Position numbers and translations under genes: made by a program. A stretch of DNA of 64,000 nt, taken from the NCBI GenBank assembly GCA_947247005.1, contig OX365962.1, positions 10,327,201-10,391,200 on the forward strand, read 5' to 3'. The notes under the pieces were generated by a model. That model was not told where the DNA came from, did not search any database, and saw nothing but the letters and a program-made list of their open reading frames with translations. Positions 21,901 through 30,189 of the stretch are shown one piece after another (position 1 is the stretch's first letter; every line of letters starts with the position of its first letter). This stretch comes from Spisula solida (lineage: Eukaryota > Mollusca > Bivalvia > Venerida > Mactridae).

Positions 21901-23738
21901 CATTTTTCTTAAACGGGATGTACCACGCAGACGCTCGATGTGTAATACCAACACACATATAAAGGACCGGTACTGCACTATATGTGCTCGCTGAAATTTA
22001 TAAATCTTTAATCAGGGCAAGAAACTTATAATATATGCATGCATGAGGGTTAGGATCAGGTGAAATTCACCGTGCTTTAAGTACACACGGTAGAGGCTTA
22101 AGCTGATTTTATGTCACGTCATACCAATATATAGAAAACTGTGCGAAAAGATAGTACCAAATCCGACAGAGAAGGCGGCACTCGATACTCGTCAGAACCA
22201 ACATATCACAAAAGGCTCGAAAAACACTAAAAAAAATAAAACTCGCCGATTTACATGTACTAGAAGATACGATTTAGTCAGACAGGGAAGGTAGCTCTCA
22301 ACTTAACCAGTCACACAGAAAAACAAAAACATGATCAAGAGCTCTGGTGAGGATGGAAATCGCGATTACACCTAGGTAAAAAATCACCCGGACGCCGGAG
22401 ATTGTGCGCGTGACCGAGGTGTACTCAATATCTAGGCATCGTTCGGACACCGGGCGATGAGTACAGTCCAGAGAATTTGACACGACTCTCGAACTTTTAT
22501 TAGCATAATTTCACAGCTGACTTATTCGCTTTATTTATATCCCCGGTTGTATGTTTTAATAAGCGGGAGTATCACGAACACTCTCGAGGTGTAATACCAA
22601 CACAAATCTGAAGGACCGATATTGCACGATTTGCTTGCGGAAATTTATATATTCAACGCAAGAACCTTGTAATATATTCATGCATATAGGTCAGGATCGT
22701 GTCAAATTCTCTGTGCTATATATAGTTGTGATCAATGCAGATTTCAAAAGCGACTCGCAATTAATATGACCGCCGCACGATGACTTAGTTATTACAGCTC
22801 GGAGAAATTGACCTCGGGTATCAGGCCAATTTCTCCGTACTATTCTACCCTAAAACTAAATACTCATACTAATTTGTTTTCTAACCTAGGTGACGACCAT
22901 ATTGATTGTGATGAGTACACTACTTTCTTCTCGCAGTTCAAAATGCCCATAAGTGATTGTCAGGAAGCGTTCCAGTGCATTTCCGGTGTAAGTATTAAGT
23001 TCCAGCGCATTTCCGGTGTAAGTTTTAGGTTCCAACGCATTTCCGATGTAAGTATTAAGTTCCAGCGCATTTCCGGTGTAAGTTTTAGGTTCCAGCGCAT
23101 TTTCGGTGTAAGTTTTTAGTTCCAACGTATTTAATGTGTAAGCATTTAGTTCCAGCGCATTTCCGGTGTAAGTATTTAGTTCCAGCGCATTTCCGGTGTA
23201 AGTATTTAGTTCCAGTGCATTTAGGTGTAATTAATAGGTTTCAATGCATTTCCGGTGTAAGTATTTAGTTCCATCGTATTTTCGGTGTAAGTTTTTAGTT
23301 CCAACGTATTTCATGTGTAAGCATTTAGTTACAGCGCATTTCCGGTGTAAGTATTTAGTTCCAGTGCATTTAGGTGTAATAATTAGGTTTCAATGCATTT
23401 CCGGTGTAAGTATCAAATTCCCGCGCATTTACGGCGTAAGTATATAGTTCCAGCGCATTTCCGGTGTAAATAAGTAGTTCGTTCCTGTCCCTGTGTAATA
23501 ACAATCAGAATTAGGCTTGGGTGGCTATGATTTCTATCCAGATATAATGACCAATGTATTCAAATTGGCCCTGGTTTAGGCCCCACATTTTTACGATTTA
23601 TGCATTTTAAGATGTACACTTTTTTATTTTCAGGGACAAAACATCACGAGAGAAACGTTTGAAACACTTTGGAAGGAATATCTAACTTCTAACGACGAAA
23701 AGTCTAAAGGAAACTTCTTATTCGGAAAACTTAAATAA
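3867..23738 (+). CDS. Sarcoplasmic calcium-binding protein-like EF-hand gene (6 coding exons)
   Basis: Joining 3867-3927, 7357-7409, 11659-11769, 19625-19754, 22890-22987 and 23634-23738 gives one uninterrupted 185-residue protein ending in TAA, with all five junction phases agreeing. EF loop 1 (residues 21-32, DMDGDGYIDRKD) has Asp at position 12, as is common in the first EF-hand of this family. Loop 2 (72-83, DEDNDARITSKE) and loop 3 (116-127, DKSGDDHIDCDE) have usable ligands. Loop 4 (148-159) starts with Cys and ends with Thr, so it probably does not bind calcium. Length and the C-terminal FFG-like ending (LFGKL) fit sarcoplasmic calcium-binding proteins, which are cytosolic calcium buffers of invertebrate muscle and neurons. 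A calexcitin-like or luciferin-binding-like relative is possible. Introns fall inside or at the edge of every EF loop. The ATG follows TPF-rich N-terminal residues usual for the family. Confidence 0.88.
4564..6842. mobile_element. Non-autonomous DNA transposon, 2.3 kb, TA-flanked
   Basis: The left end TTATGGGCTGTTCC then A-rich and ATGGCAGGAA is mirrored at the right by TTCCTGCCATTTTTTGGAA then TATCCCATAA. The ends are flanked by TA. The word GTCAGGAGTGTGACA recurs near 4748, 5107 (variant) and 6240. No transposase frame is visible; open frames are 60 residues or less. Confidence 0.65.
6867..7078 (+). repeat. Repeat family D, copy 1
   Basis: Carries ATCACATGTTTGACGTCGCG, TAATACACTAGTGTAATAAA and TTTTGGCCGGAAAAGGCTAA. 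An inverted copy lies at 19371-19582, 12.5 kb away in intron 3. Ends resemble each other in reverse, suggesting a MITE. Confidence 0.75.
7357..7409 (+). CDS. Gene 1 exon 2: EF-hand 1 loop
   Basis: Acceptor TTTTCCAG and donor GTATAG bracket 53 bases. With the carried G it reads DMDGDGYIDRKDFDALLQ, a classic calcium-binding loop and the start of its exit helix. Ends in phase 0. Confidence 0.9.
7460..7690 (+). mobile_element. tRNA-derived SINE
   Basis: A-box-like TAGCCTAGTAG (7465) and B-box-like GGTTTGATCCC (7508) are about 43 bases apart, as in a tRNA gene. They are followed by a body with GTGCCCAGCATAAAAGGG and GTGGTGGCGATG. Confidence 0.6.
7796..11252. repeat. Minisatellite, 19-bp unit, about 180 copies
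   Basis: Unit CACATCACAAGGACGACCA with common variants AGATCAC, AGATCAGAAGG, CAGGGACAATC and GACTAC. Higher-order blocks of several units recur, for example CAGGGACAATCACACATCAC. Variant diversity is highest at both ends. It lies wholly in intron 2. Confidence 0.95.
11290..11340 (+). pseudogene. Decayed duplicate of gene 1 exon 3, copy a
   Basis: TTTTAG followed by ACATTCGTATAACACTCAAT and TGGGACAT matches the start of exon 3 (TIRLTLNWD) including its acceptor tract. It then has an in-frame TAG and lacks the middle part before GGAGGCGGAC. Confidence 0.7.
11532..11600 (+). pseudogene. Decayed duplicate of gene 1 exon 3, copy b
   Basis: Reads IRVTLNLDTESDKYMKADPS, close to exon 3 IRLTLNWDSESDKYKEADHT and still open, but the acceptor AG is missing (GTGCA before ATTCG). 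Homology fades after about 23 codons. Flanking bases downstream match those of copy a, so the unit duplicated was larger than the exon. Confidence 0.75.
11659..11769 (+). CDS. Gene 1 exon 3: linker helices and first half of EF loop 2
   Basis: Acceptor TTTTTCCAG is followed by 37 codons beginning TIRLTLNWDSESDKYKEAD and ending IADEDN. The donor GTAACA is weaker than the others but is the only phase-0 site that completes loop 2 with exon 4. Two decayed copies of the start of this exon lie just upstream at about 11295 and 11533. Confidence 0.87.
11921..12181 (-). repeat. Repeat family E with CG-tipped palindrome
   Basis: GTTAGAACATATTAAGTAAA and its inverted copy at 12001-12020 flank a hairpin whose tip reads GGCGGAGCGAGCGAAGCGAA. 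The rest (GCCAACGCATGACGT, TTGGCTCATAATGTAGG) is shared in opposite orientation with 55199-55429 and 61246-61437. Confidence 0.75.
12905..14105 (-). mobile_element. tRNA-headed repeat interrupted by a MITE
   Basis: Read on the minus strand, 14100-14029 starts with A-box TAGCTCAGTGG and B-box GGTTCAATCCC, both perfect pol III promoter boxes. The anticodon arm has a mismatch and there is no paired acceptor stem, so this is a SINE head and not a working tRNA. The body seems to continue to about 12905 (TATATAGCGCCC, GGCCCTTCACATGG, CATCCTCTACCAGTG) and is split by the element at 13090-13838. Confidence 0.6.
13090..13838. mobile_element. G-rich MITE with 5-bp target duplication
   Basis: Ends CATGGGCGTAGGAG and CTCCTACGCCCATG are inverted repeats. 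TACAG is duplicated on both sides (13085-13089 and 13839-13843). Runs of eight to ten G lie just inside the left end and runs of C just inside the right end. Interior has GCGAGCGAAGCGAGCACG. Confidence 0.8.
14140..16430. repeat. Minisatellite, 41-bp unit; homogeneous core 15412-16203
   Basis: The core has about 19 copies of a unit that begins GGGAACAGTCATCCAATG and ends GGACTCACCAGTGCA; some units lack one G (40 bp). Flanking units from 14140 and to about 16430 (and scattered to 16745) are much more diverged (GTTGGGAGCTGTCATCCTAG). This age gradient points to recent expansion in the core. Open frames across it are a by-product of the unit length. Confidence 0.93.
17200..17395 (+). mobile_element. 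MITE family B, copy 1
   Basis: AGTCCAGTCAGGATAAAAAT at the left and the family interior (GAGTCCACTATTACGGTG, CAATACTAAACTT, ACACATAAACTG) up to ATATCCTATAGTG. Other copies at 33625, 35893 and 39341/43164. Confidence 0.7.
17393..17602. mobile_element. Small MITE with TATAGTGCGCC ends
   Basis: TATAGTGCGCCAATGATAAC at the left is mirrored by GTTATCCTGGGCGCACTATA at the right. About 210 bases, no coding capacity. Confidence 0.6.
19277..19355. repeat. Palindrome with GAGGCTCTGCCGAGC tip
   Basis: TTATTAATCGAGTTGAATAA on the left pairs with TTCAACGAGTTTAATAA on the right. The tip is GCGAGGCTCTGCCGAGC. It abuts family D copy 2. Confidence 0.65.
19371..19582 (-). repeat. Repeat family D, copy 2 (inverted)
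   Basis: Reverse complement of 6867-7078 over nearly its whole length (TTTTCCGGCCAAAACATA, TTACACTAGTGTATTATC). It ends 43 bases before exon 4 of gene 1. Confidence 0.75.
19625..19754 (+). CDS. Gene 1 exon 4: rest of EF loop 2, helices, start of loop 3
   Basis: Acceptor TTTTTACAG precedes DARITSKEWLKMWGDCLAD; the exon runs 43 codons plus one base to NDKS and donor GTAATG. The middle region (FPAWQKSYMNLMFD) is the amphipathic linker between the two EF-hand pairs. Confidence 0.9.
20365..20680 (+). mobile_element. Fold-back MITE family F, right end lost
   Basis: Starts CAGTGTAGCAATACCACGTG and includes the central GGTTTCACAGGGTAATG hairpin, but breaks off in the right arm. Confidence 0.75.
21353..21757 (+). 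mobile_element. Fold-back MITE family F, interrupted
   Basis: TATTTGCTTTCCTTGAAAC (21357 onward) and AGATCTTTTTCAGCAG (21633 onward) are adjacent in intact copies. Here they are separated by the MITE at 21380-21633. Ends CACGTGGTATCGACACACTG. Confidence 0.65.
21380..21633. mobile_element. MITE with GGCCCCGATCTCCCGAAGCA ends
   Basis: The right end TGCTTCGGGAGATTGGGGCC is the near-perfect complement of the left. CTCAATTTGAG palindromes lie inside each end. 254 bases, no coding capacity. Confidence 0.75.
21825..22074 (+). mobile_element. MITE family A
   Basis: TTTGACATGACTCTCGACC to GGATCAGGTGAAATTCACC; termini are worn. Confidence 0.7.
22469..22713 (+). mobile_element. MITE family A, intact ends
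   Basis: CAGAGAATTTGACACGA at the left and TCGTGTCAAATTCTCTG at the right are perfect 17-bp inverted repeats. 245 bases. Confidence 0.85.
22890..22987 (+). CDS. Gene 1 exon 5: EF loop 3 and first part of degenerate loop 4
   Basis: Acceptor AACCTAG precedes GDDHIDCDEYTTFFSQFK; the exon ends FQCISG before GTAAGT. Phase 0 at this donor is required to read exon 6 without a stop. The last 17 or so bases and the donor are the first unit of a 30-bp tandem array that fills the start of the intron, so several further donors exist in the same reading frame. Confidence 0.87.
22967..23475 (+). repeat. Minisatellite, 30-bp unit, built from the exon 5 splice donor
   Basis: About 17 units of the form GTTCCAGCGCATTTCCGGT then GTAAGTATTTA. 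The first unit is the 3' end of gene 1 exon 5 plus its donor. Units 1 to 5 keep one reading frame and the GTAAGT donor; a stop appears at 23117-23119. Later units vary (ACGTATTTAATGTGTAAG, TTTAGGTGTAATAATTAGG). Confidence 0.92.
22988..23633. other. Gene 1 intron 5
   Basis: Consists of the 30-bp array followed by about 160 bases of plain sequence and the terminal acceptor. Nothing else is present. Confidence 0.8.
23634..23738 (+). CDS. Gene 1 exon 6: terminal exon
   Basis: Acceptor TATTTTCAG precedes GQNITRETFETLWKEYL; the exon ends LFGKLK and TAA at 23736-23738. ITRETF is the second half of EF loop 4, with Thr in place of the usual Glu at position 12. The C-terminus resembles the conserved end of sarcoplasmic calcium-binding proteins. 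Confidence 0.88.
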   Translation, partial: GQNITRETFETLWKEYLTSNDEKSKGNFLFGKLK

Positions 23739-23747
23739 CAATTTGAT

Positions 23748-23880
23748 ATTAGATGACGTCAGTGTTGAACAGTTCATTTCTTCGTGAATATGACATTATT
23801 CGCAATTAGAGTATCCACAAATGACGTCATCATATCCGACGCATGACGCCATCATATCCGACAAATGACGTCATTCTTAC
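23748..23880. promoter_or_regulatory. Short tandem CRE-like array a
   Basis: Three perfect TGACGTCA sites and one variant (TGACGCCA) lie just after the gene 1 stop. Most sit in a 21-bp degenerate unit AATGACGTCATCATATCCGA. The palindrome is the binding site of CREB/ATF factors in animals; activity here is unproven. Confidence 0.45.
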
Positions 23881-24174
23881 GTCATGTGTGACACGGAAAC
23901 GTATTTTGCAACAACTGAGATAAGCTGTATTAGTATCTTCTATATACATTCCTTTTTGTGAAACACACATTTAAAAAGTGGGGCCATATATAGTGGTGTC
24001 CCTGGTTGTATTCCATTACTTTCCCCGAGCTGCCTGAGTGATACTCGATTGCAAATCTAACACCCCGGATGGAAATCTAGATTCGATGCCAAACGTCAAA
24101 ATATTAATCGCGGGAATATCTAGGGTTCCTCGTGGAAACAACTTTTAAAAACATCTGTTTAAGTTATTTTTAAT

Positions 24175-24180
24175 AATAAA
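24175..24180 (+). promoter_or_regulatory. Candidate poly(A) signal for gene 1
   Basis: AATAAA is present 437 bases after the gene 1 stop codon and is the first canonical hexamer seen there. No transcript end can be read from sequence alone. Confidence 0.35.
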
Positions 24181-24672
24181 TAAGCACTTTTTAGGAAACA
24201 TGCCCAAATGAATAAACATATAGATCTACGGTACTGCAAATTGCAATATGTTCGATTACATTTTAATGCGCATGCGCAACACAAAAATCGACCTACCCTT
24301 GGCTATTCTAATCGAAAACCATATGTATGTAAATATATGCGACTCCATGCTTCTGGAAAAACCTGTTATGAGTGTTAACATGTAAATACGTTCTCTAAAA
24401 ACCATTAGACCACTATAGGCCGCAAATAGCCAATCACAGCGCAGTATTGCCATCGTCTAAATCCCGTATCCAACACTTTTGAGCTGAATAACCTGTGAGT
24501 TTGATATTTTGTTGTTTTTGGTAACAACTTATAAGTGCAGAATTTATTCCTATTGCTGGGAGCACATTGCATAATATGGTCAGAAATACAATGCACAACT
24601 TCTTTAACGTGCATGAATAATAGTACATATACAAATTAGTCCGTCACGTGGTCTAAGTCGGATATACATCTC

Positions 24673-24737
24673 GTATCACTAGTTATGAGATTAGACGCTC
24701 GCTAAAGCTCGCCGTCTAAATCTCATAACCAGCGGTA
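24673..24737. repeat. Palindrome with CTCGCTAAAGCTCGC tip
   Basis: GTATCACTAGTTATGAGATT and its complement near 24737 form arms of about 25 bases around the CG-rich tip. Confidence 0.65.
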
Positions 24738-25164
24738 CTCATTGTCTACCCTATACTCTCTCAGATGTGTTTGTTTTAAACATTTAAGAACGTTGTTTCA
24801 AAGATGGCCACCAATTTAAAACAAATGAAGGTACATATTGCAAATTAGAGGAGAAATGAACTGATCAGTGACTGTGTTTAGTATAAACAATTTATTCCGT
24901 CGCGGATTTTCATTCCAAGTTCCATTTTTTCTACTATTTGCTTGTTGTCTAACTTTGTCTCAATAGATATATAGAAAGTGTCTATGTTGTCGTTTTAGGT
25001 ATTCCGGTCTTGTTCGCACATTTTGAATTATTGAGTCTTAAGAATTTTTATCATTACCCCTGGCTGTTAGCATCTTAAAGAAAATTCGACATATTTTATG
25101 AAATTTGAATGCTGTACTGGTCGCTTTTACACGATATATATGTTCATTGATATCATCATATTCG

Positions 25165-25600
25165 AAAAATGACGTCATCATTTCCAACAATTGACGTCAT
25201 CATATCCGATAAATGACGTCGTCATATCCTCCAAGTGACGTTATTGTTATGTTATGCACCACAATGTATTGAAACATTTTAAAAAATACTCAATTTGAGG
25301 TAAAATTCAAATAGAGCGAGTTTGACAAATCTGGACACAATTAATATTATTTAGATTGCACGTTAATTCATGACTGTTATATATTAGTATAAGACAAATG
25401 CGTACCGGTCTAGGTCTTTGGATTATTTAAAAATATTACATGATATTTTATCACCGGACTTGTTGTGTAGATCTATCTGGGTTAGTATACTATAAGGAGT
25501 AGATATTTCATACTACACTAGATATAACGTTCAAATGACGTCACTTTATCTCCTAAATGACGTCATTATAACCCGTAAATGACGTTATTTTCGGAGTCGT
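25165..25600. promoter_or_regulatory. Short tandem CRE-like arrays b and c
   Basis: At 25165-25250 and 25530-25595, units such as AATGACGTCATCATATCCGA and AATGACGTCATTATAACCCG carry four perfect TGACGTCA sites plus near-sites TGACGTCG and TGACGTTA. Same unit type as 23748-23880. Confidence 0.45.
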
Positions 25601-26051
25601 TTATATAAAGGGCTACATTTTAACAGAAAGATGTGCATTTTTATGCTCGTAGTGTCATATGATAAAAATAATCTTTACATTCATTGCCAATTGTTACAAA
25701 CTTATATTACACTCGTTCAGGAAATCTTATTAAGCTCACCAGAAGCTCGCTTGATAAAATTTCCAGAACTCGTTAATATAAGTTCGTATCAATTGACAAC
25801 TTGTGATAGATGCTCTATATAATGTAATTTGTATTGATACAGATACATTATCTTTAATAAGTTCGACGTATAAAGTACTTGCATTAAAATAGATTGCAAC
25901 AATACTGTATGCTGATAGCATCAGTACTTCTCAATGTGCTAATAAGTCCAGAAAGACAATTAATTCACCGTATCAATAATGCAACATGTTATGTGTTATA
26001 TAAGTGTGTCATTTTACTATTATACCACGTTTGTGACGCGTGTATATGTTA

Positions 26052-26435
26052 CTGCAGTAATACATATCTTACTATAAATAGTAACAAATACACGTCGTAG
26101 TAATACATATACGTTACTATAAATAGTAACAAATACACGTCGTAGTAATACATATACGTTACTATAAATAGTATCAAATACAGGTCGTAGTAATACATAT
26201 ACGTTACTATAAATAGTAACAAATACAGGTAGTAGTAATACATATACGTTACTATAAATAGTAACAAATACAGGTCGTAGTAATACATATACGTTACTAT
26301 AAATAGTAACAAATACCGGTCGTAGTAATACATATATATAAATAGTAACAAATACAGGTCATAGTAATACATATACGTTACTATAAATAGTAACAAATAC
26401 AGGTCGTAGTAATACATATACGTTACTATAATTTT
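26052..26435. repeat. Minisatellite, 45-bp unit, about 8 copies
   Basis: Units begin AATACATATACGTTACTATA and end CAAATACAGGTCGTAGT. The minus-strand open frame with repeated VTYMYYYDLYLLLF is only the in-frame 45-bp unit. Diverged units resume at 27267-27402. Confidence 0.9.
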
Positions 26436-27268
26436 CGCTTTATTCGCGTCCAAACCAATTCGCTAAAATTGAAATCAGCGAAAAATTCATACCAGAATTT
26501 CGCGATTGTCCGAATATGAATGTTTCTACTTTCGTTTTCGTCTACCGGCGTCGTAATATTAACGCGTGATGAAAATCGATAGTTTATACTAATTACTAGT
26601 ACTATACGATAACACAATCCGTATAAATCAAACATAAACTAAACCACCTATAAAGTGCAAAATTTAAAAGTTTAAACAATTATGTTGTTTAAGATGCTAT
26701 TTCACCAACAAGCGTATTATCCCGTATTCATCAGTTTTGAAAGTAAACAAACAGGGACCAATTTAACAAAAGAATTTTCCCGTCTATTGTATGAAACAAT
26801 TGAAAATAAATGACGAGGTGTGAACTACATATGATATCTCTGTATTTTACCTTTGAAAATATCTTTAATACATATGACAACGAAAATCGTGTTTTGTTAA
26901 TGTTCTACTCCAAATTAAATTCATGCACATTTTCGTGTTTAAATAGGTCTGCAAGTATATCTTTTATTCGTATGACAACAAGATAGTTTATTTTATCAGG
27001 TCAAAATATAATATGCGCGGTACATACTGGTTATTAATAATATGCGATACCGCTGTTATATAACAAAATACGCACACCGGTACCAACCGGTACATACTGG
27101 CTTTTAGCTGCGCTAAAACAATCATGTTGGATTAATCTCCCCTTACAAGATGGAAAACGCGAAAAAAACAAACAGAGGTTAGAAATCGCTAAAATTAGCT
27201 TCGCTAAAATTTGATTTTGCCGAAAATCGCGAAATTTGCAGTACGCGAAAATTACCCGATATACGGTA
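26432..27268. mobile_element. Putative insertion splitting the 45-bp array
   Basis: ATTTTCGCTTTATTCGCG at the left and CGCGAAAATTACCCGATATA at the right resemble each other in reverse. Short CGCTAAAATT and AATCGCGAAAT words cluster near both ends. No coding frame of note. Confidence 0.45.
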
Positions 27269-27402
27269 GTAACAAATACACGTCGTAGTTAATACATATG
27301 CTACTATAAATACTAACAACGTGTGTCGCAGTATTACATAAGTTACTATAAATAGTAACAACATGAGTCGTAGTAATACAAACGTTACTACAAATAGTAA
27401 CA
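27267..27402. repeat. Diverged units of the 45-bp array
   Basis: GTAACAAATACACGTCGTAG and three further drifting units (GTAACAACATGAGTCGTAG). They continue the array at 26052-26435 beyond the intervening insertion. Confidence 0.8.
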
Positions 27403-27879
27403 GATTTACTATTTGCGCTGTTTTATTATGATTATATATTTTACTAGACGAAATGACGCAATTTGACCTCACGAGAAGGCTGGTTAGTGATTACTGATAA
27501 CGGCCGAACTGAAGTACGGTACGTCATCATTACTCGAGTTCAAGTTTAAGTGTAAGATCACGAAAAGATATTAAATAAATAAAACAGATATGTATAAAAA
27601 AATGTCAAGATACTTTCAAGGATATAGCTGTTAAGCGTCATTGGCGCAAAATGCACACGAGTCTGTAAATTTATTGACTTCTGAACACACTTTCAAGGTT
27701 TATTGTTTTTTGTAAACATTGAAATATAAACATAAATGTGTTTGTTTTTTCTTGGTGTCTCTTTATGATCATATTTCTTGTATTATGTAGCTATATATAG
27801 TTTAGATGCAAATCAATTTTAATAAATCAATAGAAGTTGGAAAATTGTTGTTTTTTTACAAATAATTATTTTATATCTT

Positions 27880-28303
27880 GGCCCGGAATTACGACGAATA
27901 CTTACTCTCAGCACACAACACTCAACTATTAAAACTGTAATTTAATGAGCTAATATTTTTCCTAGATTGCAAATCTAGATGAGGAAAATGTATAACACTG
28001 TTATATGAGAGCTGAAAATAGCATTGTATATATTTTCTATGCTATTGTGTACTTTTTATAAGGTATATAATTATGTAATCATTGAATCTGAATGCACTCA
28101 GCACTCAGAGTGATGAATCTTATTTATAGCTTACAAATACACTAAATTACACTATGAAATAAGTCAAAGATAATATTTGGTACCAATTTAGCATTATTAC
28201 AACTTCTTGATCTCAAAAATTGTCACTAAGAACCCCAAAAGAGTGAATATCAATATTTGAGTGCTGAGTGTTGAGTGTAAGTATTCGTTGTAATTTCGGG
28301 CCC
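27880..28303. mobile_element. MITE with long GGCCCGGAATTAC ends
   Basis: Left end reads GGCCCGGAATTACGACGAAT then ACTTACTCTCAGCAC; the right end is its near-perfect complement over about 46 bases, ending TTTCGGGCCC. 424 bases. Confidence 0.85.
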
Positions 28304-28318
28304 TGATGTCTGCAAATC

Positions 28319-28553
28319 GCTGGCTTAGATTGAGAAGGTCGTAAGAACAAAATAAATATTTTGAAAAAAAAACAAGAAAAAACTGTCTGAAACCTACTCT
28401 TTACTTATGGAAAAACAAGCTTTTTAAACTTCAGTTTGGTCAATACGACCACTTCTGATTTTCATGAAAAAGGCTCATAAGCAGCACATTGAGATGCAGA
28501 TTTCAAATATGCATCAGTCTTATAATGTCGTTAGTAGCACTTCTAAGCCAGCG
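28319..28553. mobile_element. Palindromic repeat family C
   Basis: CGCTGGCTTAGATTGAGAAGG to CTTCTAAGCCAGCG with the family body between. Confidence 0.75.
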
Positions 28554-28935
28554 AAATGACTGTCCAATGTTTTTATCCTTAGTATGGTAAATACTATTAT
28601 TATACCTCACTTTTTTCAGCAATGCAAAAGTCCCATTGCCCCAGATAGAGACATTATGGCTGTCACTGACAGTTCCAACCCATTTGACACGTGATCGACC
28701 GAAAACTGACTGTCACGTGTGTGATTGACCTGACATTTTCAATGTCATGCAAGGGCAAGTAACTGTGTCAAGCATAAAGCTAAAATTTTGTTGTAGTTGT
28801 CTCCCTGGTACACAATTAATAGTGATGTCACTGGTCCGCGCGCTCATTTGCGATTCAGACGAGTGTAAAAAACAAACCTGTCAAGATTTGTCAGTATGAT
28901 TTTATTTACTTATATTTAGTTCGGTATAATAAAAT

Positions 28936-29071
28936 AAATCTCAGATGCCTGCCTGCGTGACATTGAAATTGTCAATCCTCAAAACAGAATGTCACCCTCG
29001 GCTTCCCCTCGGGGTGACATTCTGCCCTCGGGTTGACAATATCAATGTCATGCAGGCAGGCATCTGATATT
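28936..29071. repeat. Palindrome with CCCTCGGCTTCCCCTCGGGG tip
   Basis: AATCTCAGATGCCTGCCTGC and CAATGTCATGCAGGCAGGCA pair over about 60 bases. The tip is a run of CCCTCGG-like words. Confidence 0.75.
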
Positions 29072-29772
29072 TAAATATCATCCCTGGTATGTTAAATACT
29101 AATATATGTGTTATATGTGCATTTATACCCAAAAGTTACGAACAGAACAGAACAGAATAGAACAGATACTAGTACTTATGCAGATGTGTACATAGTACAT
29201 CATCTATACAAATAACGTATAAACATTAATTACATTGTATATACATAAACAACATTATCACATGTTTATTTTGTTAGTACTAACATTGACAGCCGAGGAT
29301 AAACCATCTTATACTTTGTTAGTTCATATTATTCAATATATTATTTCTAATTGTTACAGCTATCTTATGATACCCCGTATATAGCTAATTTATATAACTT
29401 TTATTTATAGAGTTCAAAAGCTCCAAACATTTGAACATACTTGGTCTATAGCGTAATAGTGCTTTTTAATATACAAAATGTACATTTTTCTCAAATTATC
29501 AAAACACTGACAAGTATTAATAAAATGATATTCGTCTTCAAGATCTCCTCTATGACAACATTGGTGTATAATTCATGTGGTCTACTCGGGTTTAACGACG
29601 TTTATCAGCAATCGTTTAATTACAAACGGCGGCCGATTCAACTAACCAGTTTCCCGGACTATATCAAGTACTAACTTACCCTTCCAAAAGGATCCGGCAA
29701 CTCCTTAACATTTGCCAGACGGCAGACACTCGACATTGTTGTCGATTTTTCTTGAAATAGTTCGACCTTCCG

Positions 29773-29815
29773 TGATCGGGATTCGATCCCAGATCGCCGG
29801 ATTACAAATCCATTA
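29773..29815 (-). mobile_element. SINE head fragment
   Basis: On the minus strand the B-box-like GGGATCGAATCCCG follows an anticodon-arm-like segment. The A-box is not visible, so this is not a tRNA gene. Confidence 0.35.
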
Positions 29816-29869
29816 TTGACCTGATATATATGGAGCCCAGTACACATTCCCCTTCGATGGACACCTCAG

Positions 29870-30055
29870 GGTCAGATACTAAGAGGAAGACCAAAGACCA
29901 CCTGTCGCCGAGCAATAGAAGCAGACCTGAGAGAATTGGGACTAACCAGGAGCGAGGCAGAAGCCAACGCCGAGAACAGAGCTAGGTGAGAGAAATCTTG
30001 TGGCGACTTTACGATCTGACTCGGATACAGGAGATTAAGTAAGTCAGTAACACAC
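29870..30055 (+). pseudogene. LINE 3' coding remnant
   Basis: The frame from 29882 reads RGRPKTTCRRAIEADLRELG then LTRSEAEANAENRAR before TGA. This matches the conserved C-terminal tail of many LINE reverse transcriptase proteins (arginine-rich start, then a helix with LREL and a tryptophan-rich end). The stop sits where a Trp is expected, so it is dead. Only the tail is present. Confidence 0.6.
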
Positions 30056-30189
30056 AGTTGTAGTTATATCTATTTCTCTGAGGTACTCATCACATCGTCA
30101 GCAATTCTTGGTCCTATAGACGATATGCAACAATCTGGCACAACAATCGATATTTAATGGGATATTTATAACTGCCTGGTTAAGTCACT

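Larger units (their letters stand above)
19755..22889. other. Gene 1 intron 4
   Basis: Contains family F (20365-20680 and 21353-21757), a MITE nested in it (21380-21633), and family A twice (21825-22074, 22469-22713). Around 22280-22320 is a repeat (GACAGGGAAGG then CTCAACTTAA) also found near 45415. The stretch 20700-21350 shows nothing assignable. Confidence 0.65.

Noticed and set aside
22808..23119. 103-residue plus-strand frame starting upstream of exon 5
   Set aside because: It includes intron 4 sequence before the acceptor at 22889; the real coding part is exon 5 only, with the rest being repeat units.
26049..26453. 134-residue minus-strand frame of VTYMYYYDLYLLLF repeats
   Set aside because: Only the 45-bp tandem unit read in frame; no start context, no exon borders.
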